A stretch of 64,000 nucleotides of DNA from Haloarcula amylovorans (GCF_004681185.1 NZ_SRIF01000009.1:18556-82555), one strand, 5' to 3'; counted from the first letter of the stretch, positions 1 to 6,525 are shown. The notes: generated from the letters alone by a model not told the origin. Numbers and translations are program-made.

Positions 1-62
1 TGAATCATCGGGTGGCGTTCGGGCGGCGGAACGTCGCGCAGATCGAGCGTGGTTTCCGGCAT
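1..62 (-). CDS. DUF2249 domain protein, N-terminal fragment (runs off the left edge)
   Basis: Reading the minus strand from an ATG at 60-62 gives 20 codons, MPETTLDLRDVPPPERHPMI, before the window ends. The LDLRD-PPPERH opening is the usual start of DUF2249 proteins, small soluble proteins common beside haloarchaeal nitrate and nitrite respiration genes; their biochemical role is not established. A near-match NarO-type box lies 40 bp upstream, the same distance as for the other genes here. Only the first 20 residues can be judged, so the family call rests on that motif and on the second DUF2249 gene at 5922. Confidence 0.6.
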   Translation of the reverse strand, partial: MPETTLDLRDVPPPERHPMI

Positions 63-102
63 GCGACCGGAGATACCGCCCCAGCACCGGAGACGATTGC
101 TG

Positions 103-114
103 CGGACATGTTCG
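103..114. promoter_or_regulatory. NarO-type box, one mismatch
   Basis: CGGACATGTTCG differs at one base from the CGAA-N4-TTCG repeat found at the other start sites in this cluster. It is 40 bp upstream of the leftward DUF2249 start at 62, which fits the common spacing. The cupin gene runs toward it, so only the DUF2249 gene is a plausible target. Confidence 0.5.
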
Positions 115-130
115 GGTCTGTCGTGATTCC

Positions 131-502
131 TCACGTCTCCGGTTCGAACTCGCCCCGAGCGAGGCCACGTCTGACCGGGTCGTGCGCGGCGTCGTCCGGT
201 GGCGGCGCGGTCACGAGCGTCGCCGCCAGCTCGGATTCGGCGCGGACCCCGCGGGCCTCGCCCGCCGGGACGACCACGACCGATCCCGGCTCGACGGAAT
301 GCTCGGTCTCGCCCTCGCGCACGATTCCCTCGCCTTCGTGGACCGTGATGGCCACGTCACTGTCGGGCGCGTGGACGGGGATGAACTGGCCGGGATGGAA
401 GTAGCCCATGACCACTTTCTGCGCCGCCGACTCTGCGAGGACGTGTGCGCGGAATCGGTCGTCGTCGAACTCGCGTTCGCTGTCGAAATCTGTCGCGACC
501 AT
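131..502 (-). CDS. Cupin-domain protein (NarO-box cluster)
   Basis: 123 residues forming one small beta-barrel cupin. The segment GQFIPVHAPDSDVAITVHEG resembles a conserved cupin motif 1, and PGSVVVVPAGEARGVRA resembles motif 2 (G-D/S-x3-x-PAG). The usual His pair of motif 1 is reduced, so metal binding is uncertain. I chose the ATG at 502 rather than the in-frame start at 511 because it puts the divergent box at 540-551 37 bp upstream, as for the neighbours. The substrate is unknown; a role in anaerobic metabolism is inferred only from the shared box. Confidence 0.75.
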   Translation of the reverse strand: MVATDFDSEREFDDDRFRAHVLAESAAQKVVMGYFHPGQFIPVHAPDSDVAITVHEGEGIVREGETEHSVEPGSVVVVPAGEARGVRAESELAATLVTAPPPDDAAHDPVRRGLARGEFEPET

Positions 503-539
503 ACCGAGCAATCGTCGCCCGTCCGCCTCCCGATTGCCC

Positions 540-551
540 CGAACACGTTCG
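540..551. promoter_or_regulatory. NarO-type box shared by two divergent genes
   Basis: CGAACACGTTCG, a perfect CGAA-N4-TTCG inverted repeat. It lies 37 bp from the cupin start at 502 and 38 bp from the rightward start at 590, so one dimer could serve both. The half-site pattern matches what I recall as the recognition sequence of the Haloferax volcanii regulator NarO. Confidence 0.7.
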
Positions 552-589
552 GGGGCAGAGATAGACGCGGCGCTGCCGAACCGTCATCC

Positions 590-1129
590 ATGAATCTCCC
601 GCGACCGTTCGCGACGGGCGGTGACGAGACGTTCGACGATTACGACGAGTTCGTCGCCGACCACCTCCCAGACTCCGGGCCGTTTCTCGCAGGCAACGAC
701 GTACTGAGCGGCCGGGAACACGCCGCATTTCATCGCCTCGTGCGCGAGTGTTTCGAGGAGTGCGGCGTCTACGACGTCACCTTCGGCTACAACCTGGCCC
801 GGCTCAATCTCGATCGCCGTCACCCCGACGCTGGCTTCCGCTACGCGCGGGAGGCCGACGACCCGTCGGTCCTCCGCGCGGAGTTCACGCCAACGACGGA
901 GTTCTGCCCGCAGAGCGACACGCTCACGCTCGGCGCGTTCCGGGCGTGGAACGGGACTCTCGAACGCCACGAGTACGACCTCGTGCGCGTCCGAACGGCA
1001 CCGATGCACCAGCAGGCGGTCGCCATCAACGAGCGATTACGCCACCAGGAAGAACAGTTCCAGGCGACGGGCGACCTGTCGACCAGCGACGGGAGCATCG
1101 GCGGGCTGTCCGGCGACACCCCCTTCTGA
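590..1129 (+). CDS. Conserved haloarchaeal-type protein of unknown function in the NarO-box cluster
   Basis: 179 acidic residues, no signal peptide or membrane segment. The N-terminal half is helical with cysteines in VRECFEECGVYDVTF; the C-terminal half has TEFCPQSDTLTLGAFRAWNG followed by a YDLVRVRTAP strand and a Met/His/Gln turn. I do not recognise the family with confidence; the C-terminal part faintly recalls small metal-sulfur cluster assembly domains. The ATG at 590 was chosen because it is 38 bp from the box at 540; the open frame extends upstream but loses haloarchaeal codon character there. Confidence 0.7.
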   Translation: MNLPRPFATGGDETFDDYDEFVADHLPDSGPFLAGNDVLSGREHAAFHRLVRECFEECGVYDVTFGYNLARLNLDRRHPDAGFRYAREADDPSVLRAEFTPTTEFCPQSDTLTLGAFRAWNGTLERHEYDLVRVRTAPMHQQAVAINERLRHQEEQFQATGDLSTSDGSIGGLSGDTPF

Positions 1130-1154
1130 CCGCTCACTCACAGCGTCGACGCAC

Positions 1155-2507
1155 TCACTCTCGGTCCAGTAACGCCCGCGCCCGAGTCGGGGAGTACCTG
1201 CCGAGGAGAAGGCTCCCGACCGAGTGCTGGCTGTGATTTCGGAGCACGGACCGCATGTTCACGGCGAAGGCGACGACGCCGAGACCGACGAGTACGCCGC
1301 CGACGCCGCGGAGCGACCCCGCGACTCGGACGAGATCCGCCACGGCGAGAAGCGCCGTGCCGCTGACTAGTAACGCCGCGTCCGCGGCAGCGAGCTTGCT
1401 GTGGTAGAGGTCATCTATCATGGGTACGTCCTCGAACCCCAGTAGGTCGCTGTATCGGTGGACCCAGACGACGAACGGAACGACGTGATAGAGCGTCCCG
1501 AGGACGACGAACCCGATGGTCCCGAGGACGAGGAGGTGCGTGGTCCCCGGCCCGCCCAGCAGATGCGTCCGTGCGAGCGGCTCGGTCGCCCACGCTGGGA
1601 CGGTCAGGAGCGCCCACGACGAGAGCGACGCCGCGACGACGGCGTATCGCGTGTGCATCGGCGTCCACTCGACTCGCATCTCCGAGAGTTTGCGGGCGAG
1701 TATCGTCCCGACCGAGAGCGCGGCGAGACAGACGAGCAGTCCGCCGAGCGAGGCGACCGGCTCCCAGTCGGCGAACCGACCGATAGCCAGAAGCGCGACG
1801 CCGACCGGATGACCGACTTCTTCGATTCGCTTGAGAGAGGTGTCGATACCGTGGAGTTCGGTCTGGGTGAACATCGTCCCGAGTTGGTACAGCGCGCCGT
1901 AGACCGTCGTGAGCACCGCGCCGAAGACGGCCAGCGTCGCGTGTGCCAGCACGACGTTCGACCGGCTCACCGCGTACTGAGCGAGGACCGGTCGAGTGAA
2001 ATCGACGGCGAGCACGAATCCGAACGTGGTGAAGACGAGAAAGAACCCCAGCGAGAGGGCGAAGTGTCGCTCCGTGACGTCGAGACGGTCGACGCGGGCC
2101 AGCGTCCGACCGACGTTGTAGACGAACACCCAGAACCCGACGAGCATCACTCCTCCGAACACGGGTAACACGGAAAGCGCGCCGAGGAGGAGCGCGGCGA
2201 CGAACCCGGTGAGTCCGACAGCGACGAGCGCGAGTTGGAGCGTCGCCAGTCGGCGCGAGTGAAGCGGGACGCCCGACCAGACGGGAACGAACTGCGTCAT
2301 CGCGCCCAGTATCGTGACACAGACCCAGCCGACCAGAAACAGGTGGACGAGCGCGAGACGCCCCAGTCCGGGCACGACGCCGCCGACCAGACCGATGCCG
2401 ACGAGCGAACCCGCCAACAGCGCGGTCAGCCCGACCCAGAAGTGGCGGAGCGGAACGGTCATCGGCGGCTGTAGATCGGTGTCGACGCTACCGGGAATGG
2501 CGGCCAT
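1155..2507 (-). CDS. Multi-TM NnrS / heme-copper-oxidase-subunit-I-like membrane protein
   Basis: 450 residues with about 12 hydrophobic helices. Conserved-looking histidines fall inside helices: RLALVHLFLVGW, VVLAHATLAVFG, GPGTTHLLVLG and LGTLYHVVPFVVWVHRYSD, a pattern seen in NnrS and in haloarchaeal proteins annotated as cbb3-type subunit I. NnrS proteins are tied to nitric oxide and nitrite metabolism. The ATG at 2507 is preferred over upstream starts because the box at 2546 then sits 38 bp away and outside the coding region. There is no partner oxidase subunit nearby, so this is probably not a complete terminal oxidase. Confidence 0.7.
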   Translation of the reverse strand: MAAIPGSVDTDLQPPMTVPLRHFWVGLTALLAGSLVGIGLVGGVVPGLGRLALVHLFLVGWVCVTILGAMTQFVPVWSGVPLHSRRLATLQLALVAVGLTGFVAALLLGALSVLPVFGGVMLVGFWVFVYNVGRTLARVDRLDVTERHFALSLGFFLVFTTFGFVLAVDFTRPVLAQYAVSRSNVVLAHATLAVFGAVLTTVYGALYQLGTMFTQTELHGIDTSLKRIEEVGHPVGVALLAIGRFADWEPVASLGGLLVCLAALSVGTILARKLSEMRVEWTPMHTRYAVVAASLSSWALLTVPAWATEPLARTHLLGGPGTTHLLVLGTIGFVVLGTLYHVVPFVVWVHRYSDLLGFEDVPMIDDLYHSKLAAADAALLVSGTALLAVADLVRVAGSLRGVGGVLVGLGVVAFAVNMRSVLRNHSQHSVGSLLLGRYSPTRARALLDRE

Positions 2508-2545
2508 AGCTCCCGATTCGGGCGAGACTGCCCTCTCGGTGTCTC

Positions 2546-2557
2546 CGAACATGTTCG
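2546..2557. promoter_or_regulatory. NarO-type box upstream of the NnrS-like gene
   Basis: CGAACATGTTCG, fully palindromic, 38 bp before the leftward ATG at 2507 and downstream of the CGCGG gene that ends at 2618. The 38 bp between box and ATG holds no convincing TATA element, which suits an activator-dependent promoter. Confidence 0.75.
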
Positions 2558-2617
2558 TGTCCCATGTCGGTGGACGCTCCGGTAGGGGCGACGGTGCCGA
2601 TTCGGTCGTACTGGGAG

Positions 2618-2923
2618 TTACTCGACGTGGACCCTCGTGACGTGGCCGCCGCAACCGCACCGCTCGACGTACTCGTATTCGATGGTGTCACCGTACGTCG
2701 TTTCGAGGTGGGAATAGAGGTACTCCTTCGGATGCCCGTGCGCGCCGTGTGTGACGAGGTTGACGTGGTGACCCAGTGTCGTGTGTTCGACGGCGTCGAT
2801 GGCGTGGGCGAGGACGAGAGAGCGCTCCGCCGCGTGGTGGGGCTCCTCTAAGTTCGCCGACCAGGAGTTGTCGTGGACGCGGTCGGTTATCGGTTCGACG
2901 TCGCCGCTGGAGACATCACTCAT
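2618..2923 (-). CDS. CGCGG-type small His-rich protein, candidate radical-SAM-modified RiPP precursor
   Basis: 101 residues ending in ERCGCGGHVTRVHVE, with the Cys-Gly-Cys-Gly-Gly motif at residues 89-93. There are only two cysteines, both in that motif, and 13 histidines, many in HHVNLVTHGAHGHPK. I recall a haloarchaeal family named for this CGCGG motif and proposed to be modified by radical-SAM/SPASM enzymes; no such enzyme lies in this window, so the maturation partner must be elsewhere, perhaps past the left edge. The ATG at 2923 puts the box at 2962 exactly 38 bp upstream. The modification and function are inference; a metal-binding protein is the alternative. Confidence 0.7.
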   Translation of the reverse strand: MSDVSSGDVEPITDRVHDNSWSANLEEPHHAAERSLVLAHAIDAVEHTTLGHHVNLVTHGAHGHPKEYLYSHLETTYGDTIEYEYVERCGCGGHVTRVHVE

Positions 2924-2961
2924 AGCTAGACGCGGGAACTCGGACAGGGAGAACACTCGCC

Positions 2962-2973
2962 CGAACGTGTTCG
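2962..2973. promoter_or_regulatory. NarO-type box upstream of the CGCGG gene
   Basis: CGAACGTGTTCG lies 38 bp before the ATG at 2923 and 2 bp before the stop of the upstream SRPBCC gene at 2976. The CGCGG gene therefore seems to have its own promoter instead of relying on read-through. Confidence 0.75.
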
Positions 2974-2975
2974 CC

Positions 2976-3389
2976 TCACTCGCACCGCTTCGCGAGGTAG
3001 TCGAACTGGGCGTTCAGTTCGACGCGGCGCTGGCGGTCGATGACGGTGGCATCCAGTAAGGGACCGACGAGACGGGCCTGCAACGCGAAATCGGTCGTGG
3101 CGCTGACCGCGACGCCGTCGTTCGTCTCGGAGATGTCGTACCGAGTGACCATCTCCTCGAAGATGCCATCGCGTTGTTCGTAGGTCAACACCGAATTCGG
3201 GTCGTCGACGACTTCGAGGACCAACTCGATAGTGACGAGACCGACGCTGTTGGTGATAGTGACGACGTCGCCCTCGACGCTCACGTCGTCGAACCCGCCC
3301 GCACGCATGAACTCGCCGACGTCCAGTATCGCCGCGCGCACGCAGTCGGGGTCGGCGTCCAGGTCCCGCGTCACTGTGACGGTTTGCAC
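2976..3389 (-). CDS. SRPBCC (START/CoxG-like) family protein
   Basis: 137 residues reading MQTVTVTRDLDADPDCVRAA at the start, with the beta-helix-beta layout of SRPBCC lipid or cofactor-binding folds: an opening strand, helix DADPDCVRAAILD, a run of strands and a long C-terminal helix VIDRQRRVELNAQFDYLAKR. I chose the GTG at 3389, where homology-like sequence begins; the open frame extends further but codes unlikely sequence. The nearest box ends 56 bp away, a little further than for the neighbours, and is shared with the divergent regulator. The ligand is unknown. Confidence 0.75.
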   Translation of the reverse strand: MQTVTVTRDLDADPDCVRAAILDVGEFMRAGGFDDVSVEGDVVTITNSVGLVTIELVLEVVDDPNSVLTYEQRDGIFEEMVTRYDISETNDGVAVSATTDFALQARLVGPLLDATVIDRQRRVELNAQFDYLAKRCE

Positions 3390-3445
3390 GGGGACGACTT
3401 CGCGGCCCCCGCAGTCGAAGGTTCCGAAACGGCGCGGACGAGAGG

Positions 3446-3457
3446 CGAACATGTTCG
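3446..3457. promoter_or_regulatory. NarO-type box between divergent SRPBCC and HTH genes
   Basis: CGAACATGTTCG, fully palindromic. It is 41 bp from the rightward ATG at 3499 and 56 bp from the leftward GTG at 3389. It probably drives both directions. Confidence 0.75.
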
Positions 3458-3480
3458 GCAATACTCTTGGACGCGTGGGG

Positions 3481-3492
3481 CGAAGATGTTCG
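3481..3492. promoter_or_regulatory. Second CGAA-N4-TTCG box next to a start codon
   Basis: CGAAGATGTTCG ends 6 bp before the ATG at 3499, a position where a bound protein would more likely block than activate transcription. TTCG is frequent in this genome, so chance occurrence is possible, but two boxes 23 bp apart in one promoter is unusual here. Confidence 0.45.
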
Positions 3493-3498
3493 TATACA

Positions 3499-4149
3499 AT
3501 GCCAGAAGCGAAACTCCGACTGACGATTCCACCGGATATCTGGATCGGCGACATCACTCGGGACCATCCCGAGACGCGGGTGCGAGTGCTCGCAGCGATT
3601 CCAGATGGGCTGACTGGCGTCGGTCTGGCGGAGGTGACGGGGCCGGGTGCAGCCGCAGTGGTTGCCGAGATGGCAGACGAGGAGGAACTGACCGATTTCG
3701 AGACGCTCCAACACCGAGACGGCGAGGCGCTCGTCCAGTTCGAGACGACGAACCCGCTGCTCCTGTTTCCCGCACGCGGGTCGGGGACGCCGCTCCAGAT
3801 GCCGTTCGACATCCAGAATGGCGTGGCCAACTGGGAAGTCACTGCGCCGAACGACCGACTCTCGGCGCTGGGCGAGCAACTGGAGGAGTTCGGCATTCAG
3901 TTTACGGTCGACTACGTCCATCAGCACACGGCGAGCGAGCAGTTGCTGACGGACCGACAGCGGGAACTCGTTCAGACAGCCGTCGAGGAGGGATACTACG
4001 ACACGCCTCGGGGCTGTTCGCTGACCGAACTAGCCGAGACGGTCGGTATTGCCAAATCCTCGTGTAGCGACACGCTCCACCGCGCCGAAGAGACGATAAT
4101 CAAGTCGTTCGTCGAGCGACAGGTCACCGGCGAACCGCCGTCGGCGTGA
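3499..4149 (+). CDS. Bacterio-opsin-activator-type HTH-10 transcriptional regulator
   Basis: 216 residues. The N-terminal ~150 residues form a sensor-like region without a cysteine cluster; the C-terminus has the HTH-10 pattern LTDRQRELVQTAVEEGYYDT followed by the recognition helix region SLTELAETVGIAKSSCSDTL. Such Bat/HTH-10 proteins control anaerobic and stress genes in haloarchaea. The ATG at 3499 is preceded by two boxes. Its end overlaps the convergent NarO-like gene by 26 bp. Its target is unknown; since it lacks the paired cysteines of the neighbour it probably senses something else. Confidence 0.85.
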   Translation: MPEAKLRLTIPPDIWIGDITRDHPETRVRVLAAIPDGLTGVGLAEVTGPGAAAVVAEMADEEELTDFETLQHRDGEALVQFETTNPLLLFPARGSGTPLQMPFDIQNGVANWEVTAPNDRLSALGEQLEEFGIQFTVDYVHQHTASEQLLTDRQRELVQTAVEEGYYDTPRGCSLTELAETVGIAKSSCSDTLHRAEETIIKSFVERQVTGEPPSA

Positions 4150-4792
4150 CCGTCTCCTCGGTGCCGAATTGCGCGTCGAACAGTTTGCCGATAGCCGCCG
4201 CCACGTGTTCCGCGAACGTCGAGCGATTGATACCCAGCGTGTCGGCGACCTCGCCGGCGTTGGCCCCTTTCGGGTACTCGAAGTACCCCATCTCGTAGGC
4301 AGTCTGCACGACATCGCGCTGGCGGTCGGTGAGTCTCTTTCCAGAGAACGACCCCCCGTCATCGTCTGCGTCCCCCACGGTCGTCAGCCGTCGGACGTTG
4401 ACGCCGTCGAACGCCGCCCGGAGTCGCTCGACGACCGTTCGCACCGTCGCCAGTTCCTCGACGACGACGGTCACGAAGAGCGTCCCGTCCTCGGCTCGGA
4501 TGTCGGTCGCGGGACCGGCTATCCGTTCGATGATCTCACAGACGCAGTCGCTCGCTGGGTCGCGCTCGAAGCGGTATATCGTCTCTGAATCGGTAGTAGC
4601 AACCACGTCGATACCTGGAATGGCCTCCTCGACTGACGCGTGCGCGGGGAGCCTGAACTCCTCGGTGATAACGCCATCACCGCGGAGTGACGTGCGGGCG
4701 ACGTCCGTGACTCGCTCGCCCGACCGGTCCGAGGCTTTCGCGACCGGACAGCGACCAGGGGTGCCGACTGCGAACTCGACTACGAGTCCCAT
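4124..4792 (-). CDS. NarO-like HTH-10 regulator with cysteine motif
   Basis: 222 residues. Cysteines at 15, 83 and 85 (GRCPVAK and SDCVCEIIER) give a C-Xn-C-X-C arrangement; I recall that NarO of Haloferax volcanii, the activator of nitrate and nitrite reductase genes, has C-Xn-CXC-X7-C, so the fourth cysteine is missing here. The C-terminal HTH-10 reads LTDRQRDVVQTAYEMGYFEY then AGEVADTLGINRSTFAEHV. The ATG at 4792 lies 38 bp from its own box, suggesting autoregulation. A redox or oxygen-sensing Fe-S cluster is inferred; a DmsR-like paralogue is the alternative. Confidence 0.75.
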   Translation of the reverse strand: MGLVVEFAVGTPGRCPVAKASDRSGERVTDVARTSLRGDGVITEEFRLPAHASVEEAIPGIDVVATTDSETIYRFERDPASDCVCEIIERIAGPATDIRAEDGTLFVTVVVEELATVRTVVERLRAAFDGVNVRRLTTVGDADDDGGSFSGKRLTDRQRDVVQTAYEMGYFEYPKGANAGEVADTLGINRSTFAEHVAAAIGKLFDAQFGTEETVTPTAVRR

Positions 4793-4830
4793 ACGCCGAG
4801 CTACGCCGCTACCGACGAAGTGGCCGGCGG

Positions 4831-4842
4831 CGAACATGTTCG
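4831..4842. promoter_or_regulatory. NarO-type box upstream of the NarO-like gene
   Basis: CGAACATGTTCG, fully palindromic, 38 bp before the ATG at 4792 and 24 bp past the end of cysK. It suggests that the regulator controls itself. Confidence 0.75.
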
Positions 4843-4866
4843 GGATCCGGTAACGCGGTCGAGGTA

Positions 4867-5772
4867 CTACGCGAAGAGCTCGGTCGAGAGGTATCGTTCG
4901 CCAGTGTCTGGAAGGACGACGACGACAGCTTCGTCCGGTGCGTCGGTAGCGACTCGCTCGGCGGCCGCGATTGCGGCCCCCGACGAAATCCCGACGAGCA
5001 GTCCCTGTTCACTGGCGAGTTGACGAGCGGCCGCGGCCGCCTCGTCCGACTCGACGGTGTGGACCTCGTCTAACAGTTCGATCCGGAGTACTTCCGGGAC
5101 GAACCCGGCACCGATGCCCTGTACCGAGTGGCTCCCCGGCTCGCCGCCCGAGAGCACCGCCGAATCGGCGGGCTCGACGGCGATCGACCGAACGTCGGCG
5201 TCGCGGTCCTCTTTCAGCGCCGCCGAGACGCCTGTGATAGTCCCGCCCGTCCCGACGCCCGCGACGACGGCGTCGACCGCTCCGTCCGTCGCTCTCCAGA
5301 TTTCCGGGCCGGTCGTTTCCCGGTGGATGCGGGGATTCGCGAGGTTGGTGAACTGCTGTGGGACGAAACTGTTCTCCCGTTCGTCGGCGATGGCCTCCGC
5401 CGACTCGATGGCTTCGGCCATACCGCCGTCGGCAGACGTGAGGACGAGGTCGGCACCCAGCGCACGGAGGAGGGCGCGCCGCTCCTCGCTCATCGACTCC
5501 GGCATCGTCAACACGAGGTCGTATCCCTCAGCCGCCGCTGCGACGGCGAGCCCGATGCCGGTGTTACCGCTGGTCGGTTCGACCACCGTCCCGCCCGGCT
5601 CGAGGTGTCCCGCCTCACGGGCTCGTTCGAGCATGGCGACCGCGATCCGGTCCTTCACCGACCCGCCCGGGTTGGCCGCTTCGACCTTGCCGAGCAGGTT
5701 CGGCGCAAACGCGTCGAGTCTCAGCAGGGGCGTTTCGCCGACTAGCTCCGTAACATCGCTGGCTACGTTCAT
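4867..5772 (-). CDS. cysK: Cysteine synthase (O-acetylserine sulfhydrylase)
   Basis: 301 residues, normal length. PLP enzyme that makes cysteine from O-acetylserine and sulfide. Visible signatures: PGGSVKDR with the PLP lysine at residue 40, the substrate loop TSGNTGIGLA, the phosphate-binding GVGTGGTITG, and the C-terminal GISSGAA. It has no NarO box; instead a good TATA element lies at 5824-5833, so it looks constitutively expressed inside the regulated cluster. A supply of cysteine for Fe-S or heme enzymes could explain the position, but that is inference. Confidence 0.93.
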   Translation of the reverse strand: MNVASDVTELVGETPLLRLDAFAPNLLGKVEAANPGGSVKDRIAVAMLERAREAGHLEPGGTVVEPTSGNTGIGLAVAAAAEGYDLVLTMPESMSEERRALLRALGADLVLTSADGGMAEAIESAEAIADERENSFVPQQFTNLANPRIHRETTGPEIWRATDGAVDAVVAGVGTGGTITGVSAALKEDRDADVRSIAVEPADSAVLSGGEPGSHSVQGIGAGFVPEVLRIELLDEVHTVESDEAAAAARQLASEQGLLVGISSGAAIAAAERVATDAPDEAVVVVLPDTGERYLSTELFA

Positions 5773-5823
5773 CGCACCGTATTTCTCCGCACCGACCTGT
5801 TACCTCCCACCCCCCGGATTGCG

Positions 5824-5833
5824 GGTATTTAAA
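5824..5833 (-). promoter_or_regulatory. TATA element of cysK
   Basis: On the minus strand TTTTAAATAC lies about 52-61 bp before the cysK ATG, predicting a short untranslated leader. It is the strongest TATA-like sequence in the first 6 kb and contrasts with the box-controlled genes, which lack one. Confidence 0.5.
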
Positions 5834-5870
5834 ACGAGAAATGACCGTATGAAGGCTGGCGGCGGGTGGC

Positions 5871-5882
5871 CGAACCTGTTCG
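5871..5882. promoter_or_regulatory. NarO-type box upstream of DUF2249 gene
   Basis: CGAACCTGTTCG, 39 bp before the rightward ATG at 5922. Only weak TATA-like sequence (GGCTACAC) lies between. Confidence 0.7.
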
Positions 5883-5921
5883 GACGAACGGCTACACGAC
5901 TGCGGTACCGACTACCCATCT

Positions 5922-6140
5922 ATGTCTTCGGACACGACGCTTGACGTTCGCGACAGCGAGGACGAACCGTTCACTCGCATCGCAGCAGCCCTGTCTGACC
6001 TCGATCGTGACGAGACGCTCGAACTCGTCAACAGTTTCGAGCCGGAGCCGCTCTACGATGTCTTGCTCAGCCGCGGTTTCGAATACGAGACCGAGCAGGT
6101 CGCCGACGACCAGTGGCGCGTCCGCATCACCCGCGATTGA
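5922..6140 (+). CDS. DUF2249 domain protein
   Basis: 72 residues, complete. Begins MSSDTTLDVRDSEDEPFTRI and carries the DUF2249 pattern of LDVRD start, a DETLELVNSFEPEPLYDVL middle and an RGFEYETEQVADDQWRVRI end. These proteins are found singly or fused to other domains near anaerobic respiration genes; the fold resembles TusA/SirA-like small proteins but the catalytic cysteine of TusA is absent here. A NarO-type box lies 39 bp upstream. Together with the partial gene at 1-62 this makes two DUF2249 genes at the ends of the box cluster. Confidence 0.85.
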   Translation: MSSDTTLDVRDSEDEPFTRIAAALSDLDRDETLELVNSFEPEPLYDVLLSRGFEYETEQVADDQWRVRITRD

Positions 6141-6206
6141 CTACGAGGCGGCCGACGACCGTTGCGGACGGTGGGGTTTTCCGTCTCTCTCCCGTCAAGG
6201 TCTGGT

Positions 6207-6377
6207 ATGGCCGGATTGATTCAGCGGACAGCACAGGCGATCGACGACATGTGGCAGTCGATATGGCACGAGTCGAGCCGCGCCGAGAAGATAGTGATCG
6301 CAGTTGTGCTACTCGTTACGGGACTGGCTATTCCGGTGATCCCGATCGTCTGGATTGCCCGGATCATCGCTAACTGA
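6207..6377 (+). CDS. Small single-TM membrane protein, 56 residues
   Basis: Short soluble head MAGLIQRTAQAIDDMWQSIW, then a helix of about 23 hydrophobic residues (IVIAVVLLVTGLAIPVIPIV) and a short tail WIARIIAN. The ATG at 6207 was preferred over the upstream in-frame start at 6162 because the upstream residues do not look coding. It follows the DUF2249 gene by 66 bp in the same direction and may be read with it. I do not recognise a family. Confidence 0.5.
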   Translation: MAGLIQRTAQAIDDMWQSIWHESSRAEKIVIAVVLLVTGLAIPVIPIVWIARIIAN

Positions 6378-6439
6378 GCACTGCGGCGAGAAACGGAAGA
6401 CGCTCCGCTCCGACTGGTGTCTTCGATCGACCGATTGCA

Positions 6440-6525
6440 GAGTAGCTATGTTGTATAGTCCACTTAGCTATAATTCATAGCTTATCCGAATGGCTATACT
6501 GTATAGCTTATCTGTATAGCTCAAT
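6440..6525. repeat. AT-rich cluster of TAGCTAT / ATAGCTA half-palindromes
   Basis: Between the small membrane gene (ends 6377) and glpQ-like gene (ends 6619) the sequence turns AT-rich and repeats TAGCTAT at 6443 and 6465, ATAGCT at 6477, and TATAGCT at 6502 and 6515. The repeat is irregular, so not CRISPR. A very similar cluster occurs at 54304-54630. It may be a set of regulator sites or the relic of a mobile element; neither is proven. Confidence 0.5.

Noticed and set aside
6440..6525. TAGCTAT cluster as a CRISPR array
   Set aside because: Repeat units are 6-8 bp with irregular spacing, far shorter than CRISPR repeats.
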